Shown: piece by piece, positions 1 through 11,620 of the stretch | Layout: the number at the start of each line of letters is the position of its first letter | Position numbering within the stretch: position 1 is the stretch's first letter | Source: Terana coerulea | Taxonomy: Eukaryota > Basidiomycota > Agaricomycetes > Polyporales > Phanerochaetaceae | Reading direction: 5' to 3' | DNA: 64,000 bases | Assembly: GCA_024811115.1 (NCBI GenBank) | Contig: JAKOGH010000660.1 | Coordinates: forward strand, 1 to 64,000 | Position numbers and translations under genes: made by a program | Notes under the pieces: model-generated | Told to the model about the DNA's origin: nothing | Databases searched by the model: none | The model's input: the letters and a program-made list of their open reading frames with translations, nothing else

Positions 1-934
1 GCCTTATATACAATATAAAGTGGCATATTATAAACAGACACAAATAGATACATCTGGAAAACCCTCTTTCTAATCTATGCTTTATGCTTCTTATTTAACA
101 CTAAGTTGTTTATTATGCTCTTTTTCGCTTTTTGTGAAAATGTATTCTTAAAATATAGTTTATTTAGCCAATCTACATCTATTAGCTTGCTAAACAGCCC
201 ATTGCCTTTTAACATTCTAATCTGCTGATTATTAATGGCTTTTTACTACCTAATTGACTTTTTATCCCTTACCAATGCCTTATTGCATTCTTTCATTAGC
301 TCATTTACTACATTTCTTTTTATCTAATTTCTCACTATTGCATATTTTATCAGTAGCTTATTATTAGCTTTTTACTTATTTGCTTGTTATTTGTATCATA
401 TTTATGACATTATCTAGAGCTTATGACACTTATTTTGCTATTGCTTTTATTTATTACTTGGACTCTTATTATTGTATTGCTTAAAGCTAATTTAGTTCTA
501 TGTCCTCCTTTTCTGCCAATCAGCTAACCTATATACTTATACTATTACACTTTTAGTGTTAATGTAGCTACTATTCTCTATTTCAGCCTAGTTGGCACAT
601 AAATGCATAATGGATTCCTTATTAGACTGGTTTTCAAAGTGCACAAAGCTTTAAGGATATTGTTAATGACAAGTCTGAAGCTCTTTAATGTTACCTTTAT
701 AACCTAATGTATAAGCTCTGTACAATTGCTAAAAAAGAGCTGCTTTGCCTAGAATGTCTATATTCTTATATAATTGCCATTTGCCACAGCTTCGAACAAC
801 AAGTTGCAATCAATTTTAAATATCACAATAGCTCTAAGAGTGACTGCTTCACAGACGACCAAAGCAATTCACACTGTATGCTTTTGTTAATGGGCCGAGG
901 CTCAAAAAAGATGATCGGAAATAACCACAATGCA

Positions 935-1012
935 CCCAAGGACTTGAACCCAAGGCCACCTGGGTAAACGCGCCCAGTAGATTAACAACTGCGCCATAGC
1001 GGCTCGGAGTGT
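935..1012 (-). other. tRNA-like sequence inside the TA transposon
   Basis: On the minus strand there is a good RNA polymerase III A-box (TGGCGCAGTTG) and, downstream, a B-box (GGTTCAAGTCC). A CTGGG/CCCAG stem sits where an anticodon arm would be, but the loop is not seven bases and the T-stem is poor. It is therefore a tRNA-derived module, not a credible working tRNA gene. The sister transposon has an equivalent sequence at 10,383-10,455. Confidence 0.55.
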
Positions 1013-1059
1013 ATTATCGTACAGAATGGTCATAACTTACTCGTGATATTGAAGCGCCT

Positions 1060-1900
1060 TAACCCTTTCAAGCCGGCTGGGCGCCATCTTTCATTCCCTC
1101 GGTCCCTCATTCCTAACCGACGCGTTAGCTGCGTAGCGACCACCGACCGCGACACCAGGACCCAAGCGACACCACACACAAGAAAAGTGACGCGCAATTA
1201 TCGAGCAAGTACTGCCGGGAGAGGCTCCCCTGCAAACGGTGACGCGCTCCTCTCGCATCCACCGCTGTTACTCAGAGGCCGTCATGGCCGTGCATGCACG
1301 GCTTGGCTGGACGGCTTACGAATAGGCACCACGCATCCCCCACCAGCGAACGGAACACCGCGCGCGAACGCCCGCTGTAGTCAAGCACGACGCAATAAGC
1401 TCAACGCCGCGGCCGCACACCGACGCAAGCAAGCCGGCCGCACGACACGAACGGCGGCGCACAACGCCGACGCCGGGCGCTAGCGACGCGCGGGCACAGC
1501 ACACGCAGGCCGACGTAGCAGCGCGCGCCATTGCACAGGGCCGCCGACGACGCGAGGGACCAGCGCTAAGCTACACAGGCGCGACGCCGAGAACGCAGCA
1601 CGCGATAACACCAACACCGGCGCGCGGACGTGGCGAAGCACGACGCGCAGACCGACGCAGGAAGCGCGACGCCGACGCACAAGAACCGGCTGCACAGCAC
1701 GACGCCAACGAAGCCAAGCAGCACGCGCACGCGCCGCGCTGGCGCGCAGGACGTGGCGAAGCACGACGCGTGCAGACCGACGCCGACAAGTGCGCCCGTC
1801 AGAAGGGGCTTGCACGACACGAGTGCTGCAGTAGCTACAGACGTGGCACAGCATCGATTGACAGATACAACACACAGTGGGCACGGCACAGTGCGGAGTA
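1060..1900. other. GC-rich, CpG-dense core of TA transposon copy 1
   Basis: Composition switches sharply from AT-rich to GC-rich, with recurring GACGC and GCACGACGC words spaced a few tens of bases apart. Long overlapping open frames exist on both strands, but they are low-complexity Arg/Ala/Thr strings expected from the base composition, so no protein is called. Copy 2 has the same kind of core at 10,490-11,620. Confidence 0.6.
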
Positions 1901-2386
1901 TGGTGCATGGTGCATGGGCTTACCTGCACAGTACAAGTAGTTTGTTGTTAGGTAGCTTAGTCTTGTATGTAGATAACTAAATATGCAATACAGAGCATCA
2001 GGTTAAATTAAGAAGGGGGATTTCTCAGATGACTAGTCAAGCAGTAGTGGTATTATAGCTGCATATAAGGAACAAAATAGAACAGTAAGGAAACAAATAG
2101 CTGAGAAATAGGACTAATTGCCCTAATATATAGAATAATTAAGACAATTAGCAAAGGACCTCACTAAACTGCCTTATTGGCCTAATGTATCTATTTATCT
2201 AGTTGTGTTACTTTGAAGCTTATGTGCAATGAATTAGTGCTTATCAGCATGCATTAGGCAGGAATAGTAAGGGGGGTTTTTTCAGATGTATCAGGATAAT
2301 AGTCAATAGAGATTGTCATAGTGGAACCTAGTAGAACAATAGAGAAGATCTGAGCAGAGCGCTTATAGTGTTTATCTGACTCAACA

Positions 2387-2770
2387 GAACGCAGAAGACC
2401 ATGGCATGTTCTCGACGGAAGCTACGTACATGGCGCTTTTAAGCTTGCTCTAAGATTGCCTGGCTAATGTCACTTCAACAGAAGATCAAATATGGACCAT
2501 CTGCTCTTGTTCCCTTGGTTTCTGATAATCAGAGAGGTATATTTCTGGCTGTCAATCCCGCACATGACAGAGGACTCAAGCACGTCGATATACACTATCA
2601 CTTCATTTAGGAGTATTATGAGTCCCGGACAGGTCAAGATCGTCTATATCAGTACAAATAACATAGTTGCAGACATTTTCACCAAACTTCTCAGTTGTAC
2701 AAAGTTCGAGTACTTTAGGGCCCTGCTCAGTATCACCATCAAAGTCTAAGCAGCGACTTGCCGAGTGGGA
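2387..2770 (+). pseudogene. Ty1/copia RNase H C-terminus (relic)
   Basis: Plus-strand fragments in shifting frames give the copia RNase H signatures STEATYMAL, then SDNQRG, KHVDIHYHFI and VADIFTK, followed by KFEYFR and a stop at 2,749. The frame changes at least twice and has an internal stop, so it is dead. The upstream part is replaced by the LTR insertion ending at 2,386. A purine-rich GAGTGGGAG tract directly precedes TGTCAGAATATAGCG at 2,771, as expected for a polypurine tract and the start of a 3' LTR. Confidence 0.75.
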
Positions 2771-2885
2771 GTGTCAGAATATAGCGCCTAGACGCTGCTA
2801 TGCACAAACACCTATCAGCGCCACAAGGACTATTGCCTAATATGGACATAGGAGATCCAGAGTACAACTTTGGGTATTCCATGGA
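2771..2885 (+). repeat. Probable start of the copia 3' LTR
   Basis: Begins with TG right after a purine tract and the copia stop codon, which is where a copia 3' LTR should start. The right end cannot be fixed because decayed gypsy sequence of opposite orientation follows. Confidence 0.4.
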
Positions 2886-4597
2886 CTAGAGTAGAGTCTC
2901 CTGACCTCTTTCCACATGCCACATGCGTAGATCACTGTATTTAGATAAACCTGAGTATTGTACCAGGAGTCTGAGTAGTTCCAAGGGTCCTACATTACTT
3001 GTATATATACTAAGCTGAATATGCTGAATATACTCCAGTTCAATCATTTCCATAATCTCAATGGCACGGTAGCGTGGTGGCATTTTAACCTTGAAGGTAA
3101 CAGCAGATAACTGTTCGATTATCTTGAATGGTCCCTCATACTGTGGGTTTAATGCATGCTCCATGGTCTGGTAATCCCGTAAGTTGATAAGTACTTTGTC
3201 TTCAACTTTAAACAGCATGTTCTGGACGCCCTAGTTGTAGTACCACTTCATACGCTCAGCAGCTAAGGCTAGAGCAGCTTTCGCTTGCTCTTAGGCTTTG
3301 TCTTGCTGTTTCACAATGTTGTTAAGGTCTATGCTCTCAATCTGTTTGACTAATGTGGGACTAGCTCATAGATATTACCCATATTCCAAGAAAAAAAGAG
3401 TTTCCTTGGTTTCTTTGTGTGCCCGGTTATTATATCGCAAATTCTGCTGTACTCAACAATGTAGACCAATTATCAAAGTTGTAGTCTACATAGCACCAAA
3501 GATACTATTACAGAATCTGGTTTACATGCTCTGTTTGACCGTCTGTTTGCGGATGGTATGCCATAGACATAGCTGACTCGATACCAAGTAGTTTGTACCA
3601 TTGCTGGAATAGTTTCACTGCAAACTGAGTTTCTCAATCTAATATAATCTACAGTGGCAGCCTATGCAAGGGATAGACTCTGTCATATAGTAGTTGCCAC
3701 AAGTCTCCTGCCAAGAACTCATTGGTGATAGTGTAGAAATGCGCTCGCTTGATAAGTCAACATACAATAACACAGATAGTGTTATATCCTTCTAACTCTG
3801 GTAACTGAGTAATAAGGTCGATTGATATGATTTCCCATAGCCCATGAGGCACAGAGTTTGGCATCAAAGGTCTATAGGGCTGCTGTGGGCGATTTTTCAT
3901 CTGCTGACGCATGTTGCAGCCCATCACATAGTTTTTCATGAATATCGAAATGCCCGGCCACCAATAGTTTCTAAAGACTAGTTTGTACGTTTTCCACCTG
4001 CCAGAGTGTCCAGCTAATGATAAATCATGATGGATTTGTACAATTTGTCGTTGTAGATGATTGCCTATTGACTGTGGGATGTATATCTTGCTATGGAATA
4101 GTATTAATCCATTCTTGTAGTTCCATTCCTTGAGACTTTTATCAAACTCTCTAGGTCCTGACTTCAATAATGACTTGTAGCCCTTTGTAACATCATCTGA
4201 TAGCAATGCTTCTTTGACCTCACTTAGGATTTGGTTGTTGTTAACAGGCACCTCATGGGAAGCCTCAATAGCCTAGATGGCGAAATATTCCGGTTTGAGC
4301 AAAATTTGGTCTTGGTTGTTGAGCTTTACCCCTCTTCATGATCTGGCCTCCTAGACAGAGGGTCTTCAGCTTGCATTGTCTTTCCAGGCTTGTGCTGTAG
4401 AGAATAGTTGAGTCGCGTTAGGTACAAAGCCCATTGCACTTGTCTCTGTGTTAACTTTTGGGCTGTTCGGAAGTAAGTCAGATTTTGATGATCTGACCAG
4501 ATTTCGAACTTTTCTGGGTGCCCCTCCAAATAGTGTCTGTACTCTTCTAAAGCTTGTAAAATAGCAAGCAGCTCTTTGTCATAAATCTCATAGTTAT

Positions 4598-5018
4598 TGT
4601 CGCAGACAGACATGCACATGTAGTATCATTTTTCATTTTCTTGCATTTGTTAGCACAGATGCACAGCCTGGTAGCAGTCCCAGAGCCTTTGGACTTCATT
4701 TCGATGATCTCGGCGCTTAGCGTTCAAATGCGGCTCAATTCTTCCCACGTTCTCGGACACTTAGCACTCTGGGCTCTCTAGCCTTGTCCATCATCTCGAC
4801 CTCTTAGTCATTGGGGACAAGGTATGTATTTGATATACTGTACATTGTAGCAATACTAACTTAGTCATTTGGAGACAAGTATTAGCACCAGCCTACTCGT
4901 TCTGTGAGGTCTACTTGGAGTTGGCCATTGTCACCCTCCACATACGTATTCTACCATCTATTCCATATCTGCTCCGATCTGTCCGCTCTAGTTATGCGTC
5001 GAGCTCATCTTCGTAACA
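4598..5018. repeat. Solo LTR, family A, copy 1, in the gypsy RNase H domain
   Basis: 421 bp beginning TGTCGCAGACA and ending TTCGTAACA (TG..CA), flanked by the 5-bp direct repeat GTTAT (4,593-4,597 and 5,019-5,023). Deleting it with one repeat brings the interrupted RNase H frame back together on the minus strand (HKHNYEIYDKEL). It matches the solo LTR at 55,448-55,871 over its whole length. No internal region of the parent element is present in the window. Confidence 0.9.
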
Positions 5019-5824
5019 GTTATGTTTGTGTACATTGAGAGACTTAGAGTGGAAAGCAACAGAGTGCCATATTTTATCAGTAGGATCTGGATGTGACAGC
5101 ACTGCACCAATTGCACAGTCACTTGCATTAGTCGATAGTCTGAATGAGTTCACATCATCCGGAATACGTAGTATGAGTACTGAAGTGAAGGCCTTTTTCA
5201 GTGCCTCGAATGCCACTTGTTGGTCAGCTTCCCAAACCCAAAGTTGATCCTTTTTGTTAGATCTGTAAGTGGCCTGGCTAGCTTGGCGAAGTCCTGTATA
5301 AACCTGCGATAAAAGTTTGCAAAGCCTAAGAAAGCCTGCACATATTTGACTTTAGTCGGTACTGGCCACTCAAGAACTCCTGACACATTTGCAAGGTCCA
5401 TTGCAAAGCTGCCCTTTGAGATAATCATGCAAAATATTCAATCTGGTCTTTCTCAAAGAAGCACTTCTCCGCTTTCACATAGAGATCATTGTTACGAAGC
5501 CTTTTCAGCACTTCTTTGACAAGCATGCGATGTTCCTTCAAATTTTTTCAAAAATCAAGATATTGTTCAAATACACCATGACTTGTCCTTGTCAAATCAA
5601 GTCATCCAGGATGTCATTCATCATGGCTTAGAATGTAGCTGGTGCATTGGAAAATCCGAAATACATGATGGTTGCCTCAAATAGACCATGTTTTGTGATA
5701 AATGCCATTTTCCATTCATCCCTCTTACAGATTCGGATGTTATTATAGCCTTACTGGAGGTCAATCTTTGTAAAGATAGATGCCTGAGACAGTAAGTCAA
5801 ATAATGACGGTGGTGACGACAGGT

Positions 5825-6720
5825 GCTGGCATCTGCTCCAAAACGAGTGGGGTTCAACGACAGCGGTGAGCGACTTTGACCTCGCTTAGGCGGTGGTAAT
5901 GACTATGGACAATGGTGTTAGGCTGGCGGTTCCTCTGACGTGGTGATGCGCATTTGTGTCAAAATAACGGGTTCGCAGAGGAAACATCATTGGCGTGAAG
6001 GAGGCAAACGAGCAAGTGTTCACATTGCATTACAGCAGGTTTATCTAGTATGACAGTCAGATACACAGCCAGGCATGTAATGAGTGTAACAAACAGATGT
6101 AAATACAGAGCACCTGAGCGTCAGGGCACAGCAAGCACGAGCTCAAATCCATAATTCTAACACTCACCTGCTGCGATGACTTGAAAGAAGTGGGAAAGCA
6201 GAGGGACTTGAGTAGAACAAGTAGAGTGGATATGAATTAATGATGTTATTGAGTCTGGAGGTTTAGCCCACAGACCAGCCTTCTTATATATATGTGTAGA
6301 GACCCCAGACACTATCTAAGACCTCCAATACCATATGCTGACTGATACAGTCAGGTGATGTCTGACTAAGGCTCTAAAGCATACCATCGCTCTAACTCCC
6401 TTATCAGATCGGACCTAGCTATCATGCTAACATCAACACTATCTAAATGTTCTAATCGAGCTACTGTACACTACCAGTCCATGATGTCATACTGATATCA
6501 TACTGAGGTCATAGTCCAGAACAGTTCCAGACCTGAGTTCTGGATTCTATGTCTGTATAAGGCATATCCCTGATGTCCATGCAACAAGCATATGGCAAAC
6601 TGATCTAGCCTTTTGTAACGCTGTGTGATGACTTGGTGACATGTTCCGTGGCTTGATGTTACACTCTAAGCGCTATGGACTAGCGCTGAGGGAAATTTAT
6701 GACAGTAGCCTATATACGGA
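5825..6720. other. Unexplained 0.9-kb segment splitting gypsy reverse transcriptase
   Basis: Reverse transcriptase coding similarity stops after a minus-strand [10 protein letters not shown] at about 6,720 and resumes near 5,825 with a segment leading into FTKIDL. The DYR region between them is missing and non-coding DNA replaces it. The segment includes a minus-strand TGTTAGAATTATGG near 6,164 and a TGTAACATCAAG near 6,668 that could be LTR starts. I could not pair ends or find a target duplication. Confidence 0.45.
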
Positions 6721-9700
6721 CGTAATCCACCGTCATGTTTTTTGACAAAGAAAAATGATGCTGCAACTAGTGACTTAGAAGGTTGAATGTAACCTTTCTG
6801 TTATTCTTCATTGATCCATTCATCTAAGGAGTTCCTCTTTTGGGAGACAGCAGGTATAGTTTAGCCAGCTTGGGAAGAGAGGCTCCTTTCACAAAGGCAA
6901 TCAAATGATTATACGTCTTGTGTACCGGCATATGCTCTGACTTGCGGTTAGAGAACACGTCGCCATACTCATGTAACCATTTAGGTATGTGCAACTTCCA
7001 CTTGACAGTGTCTTCATCATTTGGAATCCTCCAAAACCTCATCTATGTTCTTTTCATTGAACATGGCCGCGCTAACTTCTGCTTATGTGTGGTCATTGGG
7101 GATATTAATGTTCACCCAGTTGATAAATGGATTATCTGTATCCTTATCTCCAAATTCGTTCAGAGAGGATTCCCACGGAAGATCCAACTTGAGCTGAAGC
7201 TTGTCAGTTTCAGCTTTACTAGCTCTTATTTTATGGGCTTAATCAGTAATGCAGCTCTCAGGACATCTGGTAAACTCCAATTTCCCTTTTCCTAGTCAAT
7301 CTTAGGGTTGTGTCAGTACAAGAAGTTGTAACCAATTGTCATGTCTTTGTCGTCTAACTGTGTAACATACAGTATACAAGTAGACTTGTGGCCGCTGATT
7401 TGAATATAAGCACAGACATAATCACAAATTTGTCCTGCTTGGTTTGGAGTTTTGTTTGCATTGGTTACGTCAACTCATGCAGACCTTGCCATACGATTAG
7501 TTACCAGATGATTTCTTTCAACAAACGATTTGTTGATGAAGTTTGTTGTGGCACCCGAGTCTACTAAAGCCTCAGCCTGCACTTTAAAACCATACACCCA
7601 AAGCATTTCTGAAAGTCTAAAAGAACATTTCTTGTTGTGAGCTATGCTAGTTACACAAAATTCCAGTACTACTTTGTCCGACCAATTCATATCATTCCCA
7701 GAATGTAGATCACAGGCATTAGCCTCTACATTTCCTGGGGAAAATCTATCTGAGTCCGGCGATTAACCCATGGGCTGGGCCTGGCTGAGGTTCATTGCTG
7801 CGCTCGGTTGCTTCCATTTCAGCAAGCTCAGATTTGCTTGGCTTATGGATGCTCACTGAGTTGACTTCGACGTTGCTGGGGGAAGCATGGTTGTCAACAT
7901 TGGATATAGAGCTCAAAAGCTCTATGAGACAGTTTTGAAGGAGGGCTTGCCTTTCAACTTGGAATCAGAGTTTCCACCAGAACCAGAAGCACCGCTGCTT
8001 TAGTTCCTGTTGCCATTATTGCTGCCAGAGGACGATGGGGACGACAACAAAGAACCTTTGCCAGAGTTGGCATTCTTCAGGTTGTTGTAGCAGTCATTTG
8101 TGTTGTGAGTTTTGGTGTGCGAGCTTTTACCCTTACCAGAGCAGATTTAGCAGAACTTGCATTTGCTGGATGTTTCTGCCTGGTTGGTTTCCTTCGCCTT
8201 GCCCTTGCCTTTACCCTTTGACTGTTCGTTTGCCTCCGCTGTGTTCTTACTAGTGCTGTTGTTGCTAAACACCGAACTTTTTGACCGTTCTGGGTGGAGC
8301 TCCTTGTATAGCTGCAACAAAGTATCGAGATAGGCTTCCCATTTCTTGGGCTCAGCGCCACTAAGAGACAGGACAACCATTGTCTGGGGCATATCCTGGA
8401 GAAGCACTCCTTTAATCTTATTGATGTGCAGCTTGTCCTGCACGATCCGAGCCAGAGTCTTGTACTTCTCCGCGTATTGGACAAAGTCTTTCCAGACCAG
8501 ATCCTTGTTGTTTTAGAAGTTATTGAGTTCCTCTTTGGCACTTTGTTTCTCACTGCACTGCCCATATATACCCTGCATCTCCTTGATGAATTCGAGCCGT
8601 ATTCCAATAGGCTGGTTATTCCGCAACTTGTCTGCATAGGACTTTATATAAGTTGCGGCCGCACAGACAGCTGAGGGACAAAACAATGCATTGCTTGTCT
8701 GTTGCAATCTGTGTATGCTTGCAATACAAGGTGATGTGGTTCAACCACTCTTTGAGGCTATTCTTCACGTCATCAAAGGTGGGAGGATCAGGCATCTTTG
8801 GGACGTGCCCACCGCTGCCTCCATCTGCAGGAATTTTGTTGACTTGGGCCTTATAAGCCTCAATAGTAGACTTGTAAGCTTCTACAAGCTTTTCCAAAGA
8901 CCGAATCTTCGAGGCTTGCTCGAGAGCTGTATTCTCCAGCTCCTCAATCCGGTGTTGCTGGTTGTCAGTCACTTTCAATGAGAGTATGTACTATAGACAA
9001 CATCAACTACATAATTGAGACCCTTTTCCTGATGTGGACTTTGATGTTGGTGTCTGCTGAAAGTGTAGAAGTGCAGCGCATACAGTGGCATACACTCCTA
9101 CCAAGGCCTAGAGCAAGCTAGGATGGTTACTCACTAGTAATAGGCAGGGGTTTGCAAACTCTCCGAGGGTTAAGGGTAAGGGTATGGAGGGTAAGAGTAA
9201 GGGTTGAGGAAAGTTAACCCTCATCTAGTAGGGGTCTATATTCAAGCACTAGGCATATTGCTAGAGAGGGCTGCAAGTATTGCAAGTGCTTTCTATACTA
9301 ATGCAAGCCACTCAAATAGAAGACTGACATTATAAGTAAGTGAGAAAAGGCATTTAAAGCACCATTTTCAGCCTATTTTGGCAAGGGTTTGAAGGGTAAC
9401 CCTCAACCCTTACATCTGAAAAACCCCTCTTATAATTCATACCTTATGCTTCTTTTCTAGTGCTAAGTCACTTATAGTGCCCTTTTTCACACTTTGCCCA
9501 AATGCTTCACTAAAATATAGATCATTTAGCTAATCTATCCCTATTAGTTGGCTAACCAGTTTTTTGCCTTTCAACATTCTAATCTGCTATTTACTCACAG
9601 CTTTTTATCAACTAATTCACTTTTTATCACTTACTAATGCCTTAGTGCATACTTTTATTAGCTTATCAACTAAGCTTCTTTTTACCTAATTTGTCACTAT

Positions 9701-9903
9701 TCTATGTTTTATCAATAGCTTATGATTATATTCTTACCCACTTGGATATTATTTGTGCCTCATTTATTACATTATTTGGAGCTTATCCAATATATCTTGC
9801 TATTGTTCTTATTTATTACTTAGATCCTTATTATTATATTTCTTAGAGCTAATTTGGTTCTAGTTTGTACTTTTTGGCCTAATTAGCAAACTTGCATACT
9901 TAC

Positions 9904-10132
9904 TAAAAGCCAACCGCAGGTTAACAATACTCAGGTGTGCGATAAGAGAACAGGAATGAACTACGTTCTTTGTTATAATAGTGTAAGTCTAATGATACAT
10001 ATAAGCACTGTAGAATAATAATGTACCTTCATCATAGTGGTGTAAGTCTGAGGACCACAACAAAGGGGACTGTCTTTCAAAGACAGAATCCCAAAAGGAA
10101 AGGGCACTTGTAACCCTGCACCAGGGTTACAT
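9904..10132. mobile_element. 229-bp insertion ending in a perfect hairpin
   Basis: Absent from the otherwise collinear copy 1. It is flanked by TTAC (9,900-9,903 and 10,133-10,136), possibly a 4-bp target duplication. The right end holds the hairpin TGTAACCCTG-CAC-CAGGGTTACA (10,109-10,131), and a second short hairpin, CTGTCTTT/AAAGACAG, lies near 10,070. No coding capacity; class unknown. Confidence 0.55.
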
Positions 10133-10382
10133 TTACACTATTATACTTTTAGAGTTAATGCAGCCATTACCCTATATTCTAACCCAGTTAGCATATAAAT
10201 GCATAATGGACTTCTTATTAGCTTATTTCTGGAAATATACAAAGCTTTCAGAATATTCTCAAAAGCACTAATTTTAAAAAGTGACGACTTTGAAAAAGAG
10301 CAAAACAGCATACTAAGTGTGTTTTTGAACACAGGTCGAGGCTTGGTATGGATTTGTGGCCAATAAAAGTATGCTCATGCGG

Positions 10383-10455
10383 ACTCGAACTCAGAGTCGC
10401 CCTGGTTATAATCTTGTGCAGAGTTAACAGCTGCACCATACGCTCTTAGGCCCAA
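10383..10455 (-). other. tRNA-like sequence in TA transposon copy 2
   Basis: Minus strand A-box TGGTGCAGCTG and B-box GAGTTCGAGTCC at normal tRNA spacing. It occupies the same position as the module at 935-1,012 in copy 1 but has diverged. It looks tRNA-derived; arms do not pair well enough for a functional tRNA call. Confidence 0.5.
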
Positions 10456-10489
10456 GTTTATCTGGACAAGTATTCATAGTGGTCAGCAC

Positions 10490-11620
10490 TTTGAAGCGCC
10501 TTCACGCCCCTAGTGTCGTCCGAGTCGTTCATCTCCCTTCATCTCCTATCACTAACCGACGCTGTCGCCAGCGTCAGCGACCCCTATCGCCGACCCTAGG
10601 ACCTCAAATGCTCCACGCGAGACCGGAGGAAATGAAGGAAAGGCTGAAGGGGCTCGCCTGGAGACTAGGTATGTGCCCCCCCACTCGTCAGCGCCCACCA
10701 CTAATACATTGCACCATCCACAGCCGTGCTTGCACGGCCTGCTGGATGGTATTCTACGACAGGTCTCACCCATGGACACCGCGCGCGAACGCCCGCTGTA
10801 GGCAAGCATAACGCAGCAGGCCTAAGACTGGCCGACGCGTGCAGGGCGCACGCGGGGCGTGCCGCCGACGCAAGAGGCTGCTACGCACCATGCCAAGGGT
10901 CGGACAGCGACCTCAGCACCCACTGTACTGACGCACACACAACACGCCGACGCCGGCGCGCGAGAAGTGGCGGCACGGCGCGCGAAACCGACGCAGGCGA
11001 ACGCGCCGCCGACGTAAGGGACCGGTGCACAACACGAGGGGCCAGGCAGCGACATACAAGCACGACACCGACCAATGCAGCCCGCTGCGACAACGCCAAC
11101 GCCGGCACGCCGGACGGGCGAAGCACAGCACACGCAGGCCGACGTAGGGCGAGCGCTACCGCCGTTACAAAGGGCCGACGTATCGACAGCGAGGGACCAG
11201 CGCAACAAGCTACACAGGCGCTGACGCCGGCAGCACGCGATAACACCAACACCGGCCGCGGGACGTGGCAAAGCACGACGCTCGCAGACCGACGTAGGCG
11301 AGCGCTGACGCCGACGCACAAGAAACCGGCGCGTACAGCACGACGCCGCAAGATACGCAGGGCGGGACAACGGCGCACGCACGTACAGTGCCGACGGATG
11401 CGCACCACGCCAACGCCGGCCGGGCGAAGCACGACGCGCGCAGGCCGACGCAGCGAAGCTTGCCGCCGTTACGAAGGGCCGACGCACGACGCGAGGGACC
11501 AGGGTAGCAAGCTACCCCAGCACGACGCGTGCAGACCGACGCTGACAAGTGCACCCCCGTCAGAAGGAGCTGGCGCACGACACGAGGGCCAGGTAGTGGT
11601 GTCGTAAGTATGTTACTGAC
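10490..11620. other. GC-rich core of TA transposon copy 2
   Basis: A CpG-dense, low-complexity block with repeating GACGC-type words, sharply bounded by AT-rich DNA on both sides. Open frames up to nearly 300 codons exist on both strands but are composition-driven. Longer than the equivalent core in copy 1, consistent with expansion or contraction of internal repeats. Confidence 0.6.

Larger units (their letters stand above)
51..2288. mobile_element. TA-duplicating inverted-repeat transposon, copy 1 (non-autonomous)
   Basis: The ends are CATCTGGAAAACCC on the left and, reverse-complemented, CATCTGAAAAAACCCC on the right, flanked by TA (49-50 and 2,289-2,290). This is the hallmark of Tc1/mariner-like insertion. 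Removing the element and one TA restores the LTR sequence seen at 12.27 kb. Inside are about 900 bp of AT-rich sequence, a tRNA-like segment, a GC-rich core and a 330-bp AT-rich right part. No transposase can be read. A second copy is at 9,413-12,057. The superfamily is inferred only from the TA duplication; the element is large for a MITE. Confidence 0.75.
1..2386 (-). repeat. LTR, family B, cut by window edge and by a 2.2-kb insertion
   Basis: Bases 1-50 and 2,289-2,386 match, in the same order and orientation, the inner and terminal part of the complete solo LTR at 9,064-12,371. Read on the plus strand it ends in CTGACTCAACA at 2,386, followed by GAACG, which would be the 5-bp target duplication; the partner copy lies left of the window. 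The LTR sits inside Ty1/copia coding sequence that resumes at 2,387. Its TATA-like stretch reads on the minus strand, so U3 faces right. Whether it is a solo LTR or the end of a full element cannot be told. Confidence 0.75.
2886..8978 (-). pseudogene. Ty3/gypsy retrotransposon gag-pol, decayed and interrupted
   Basis: Minus-strand pieces occur in canonical order. They are a coiled-coil gag (8,978 down to about 8,140) with a CCHC-like zinc knuckle near 8,090-8,165, an aspartic protease with LVDSGATTNFI near 7,550, reverse transcriptase pieces (7,042-6,720 and 5,825-5,200), RNase H (5,216-4,326, with YEIYDKELLAI), an integrase zinc-binding and core region (4,251-3,240, with HPQTDGQTE), and a C-terminal integrase tail at 3,218-2,886. 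Stops and frameshifts are spread throughout. A solo LTR (4,598-5,018) splits RNase H and an unexplained 0.9-kb segment splits RT. The order PR-RT-RH-IN is that of Ty3/gypsy. The first residue of gag here is a TTG, so the true start is uncertain. The element's own LTRs were not identified. Confidence 0.85.

Noticed and set aside
935..1012. Functional tRNA gene (also 10,383-10,455 and 18,300-18,375)
   Set aside because: A and B boxes are present but anticodon loop and T-stem do not form a proper cloverleaf.
1043..1980. Several overlapping long ORFs on both strands in the GC-rich cores (also 10,479-11,698)
   Set aside because: Low-complexity Arg/Ala/Thr translations in several frames at once; explained by GC-rich repeats with few stop codons.
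9160..9440. TAAGGG/GGGTAA runs as interstitial telomere (also 12,060-12,130, 41,340-41,420, 57,660-57,740)
   Set aside because: The unit is not the TTAGGG fungal telomere repeat and the runs are internal parts of the hAT MITE with defined ends.
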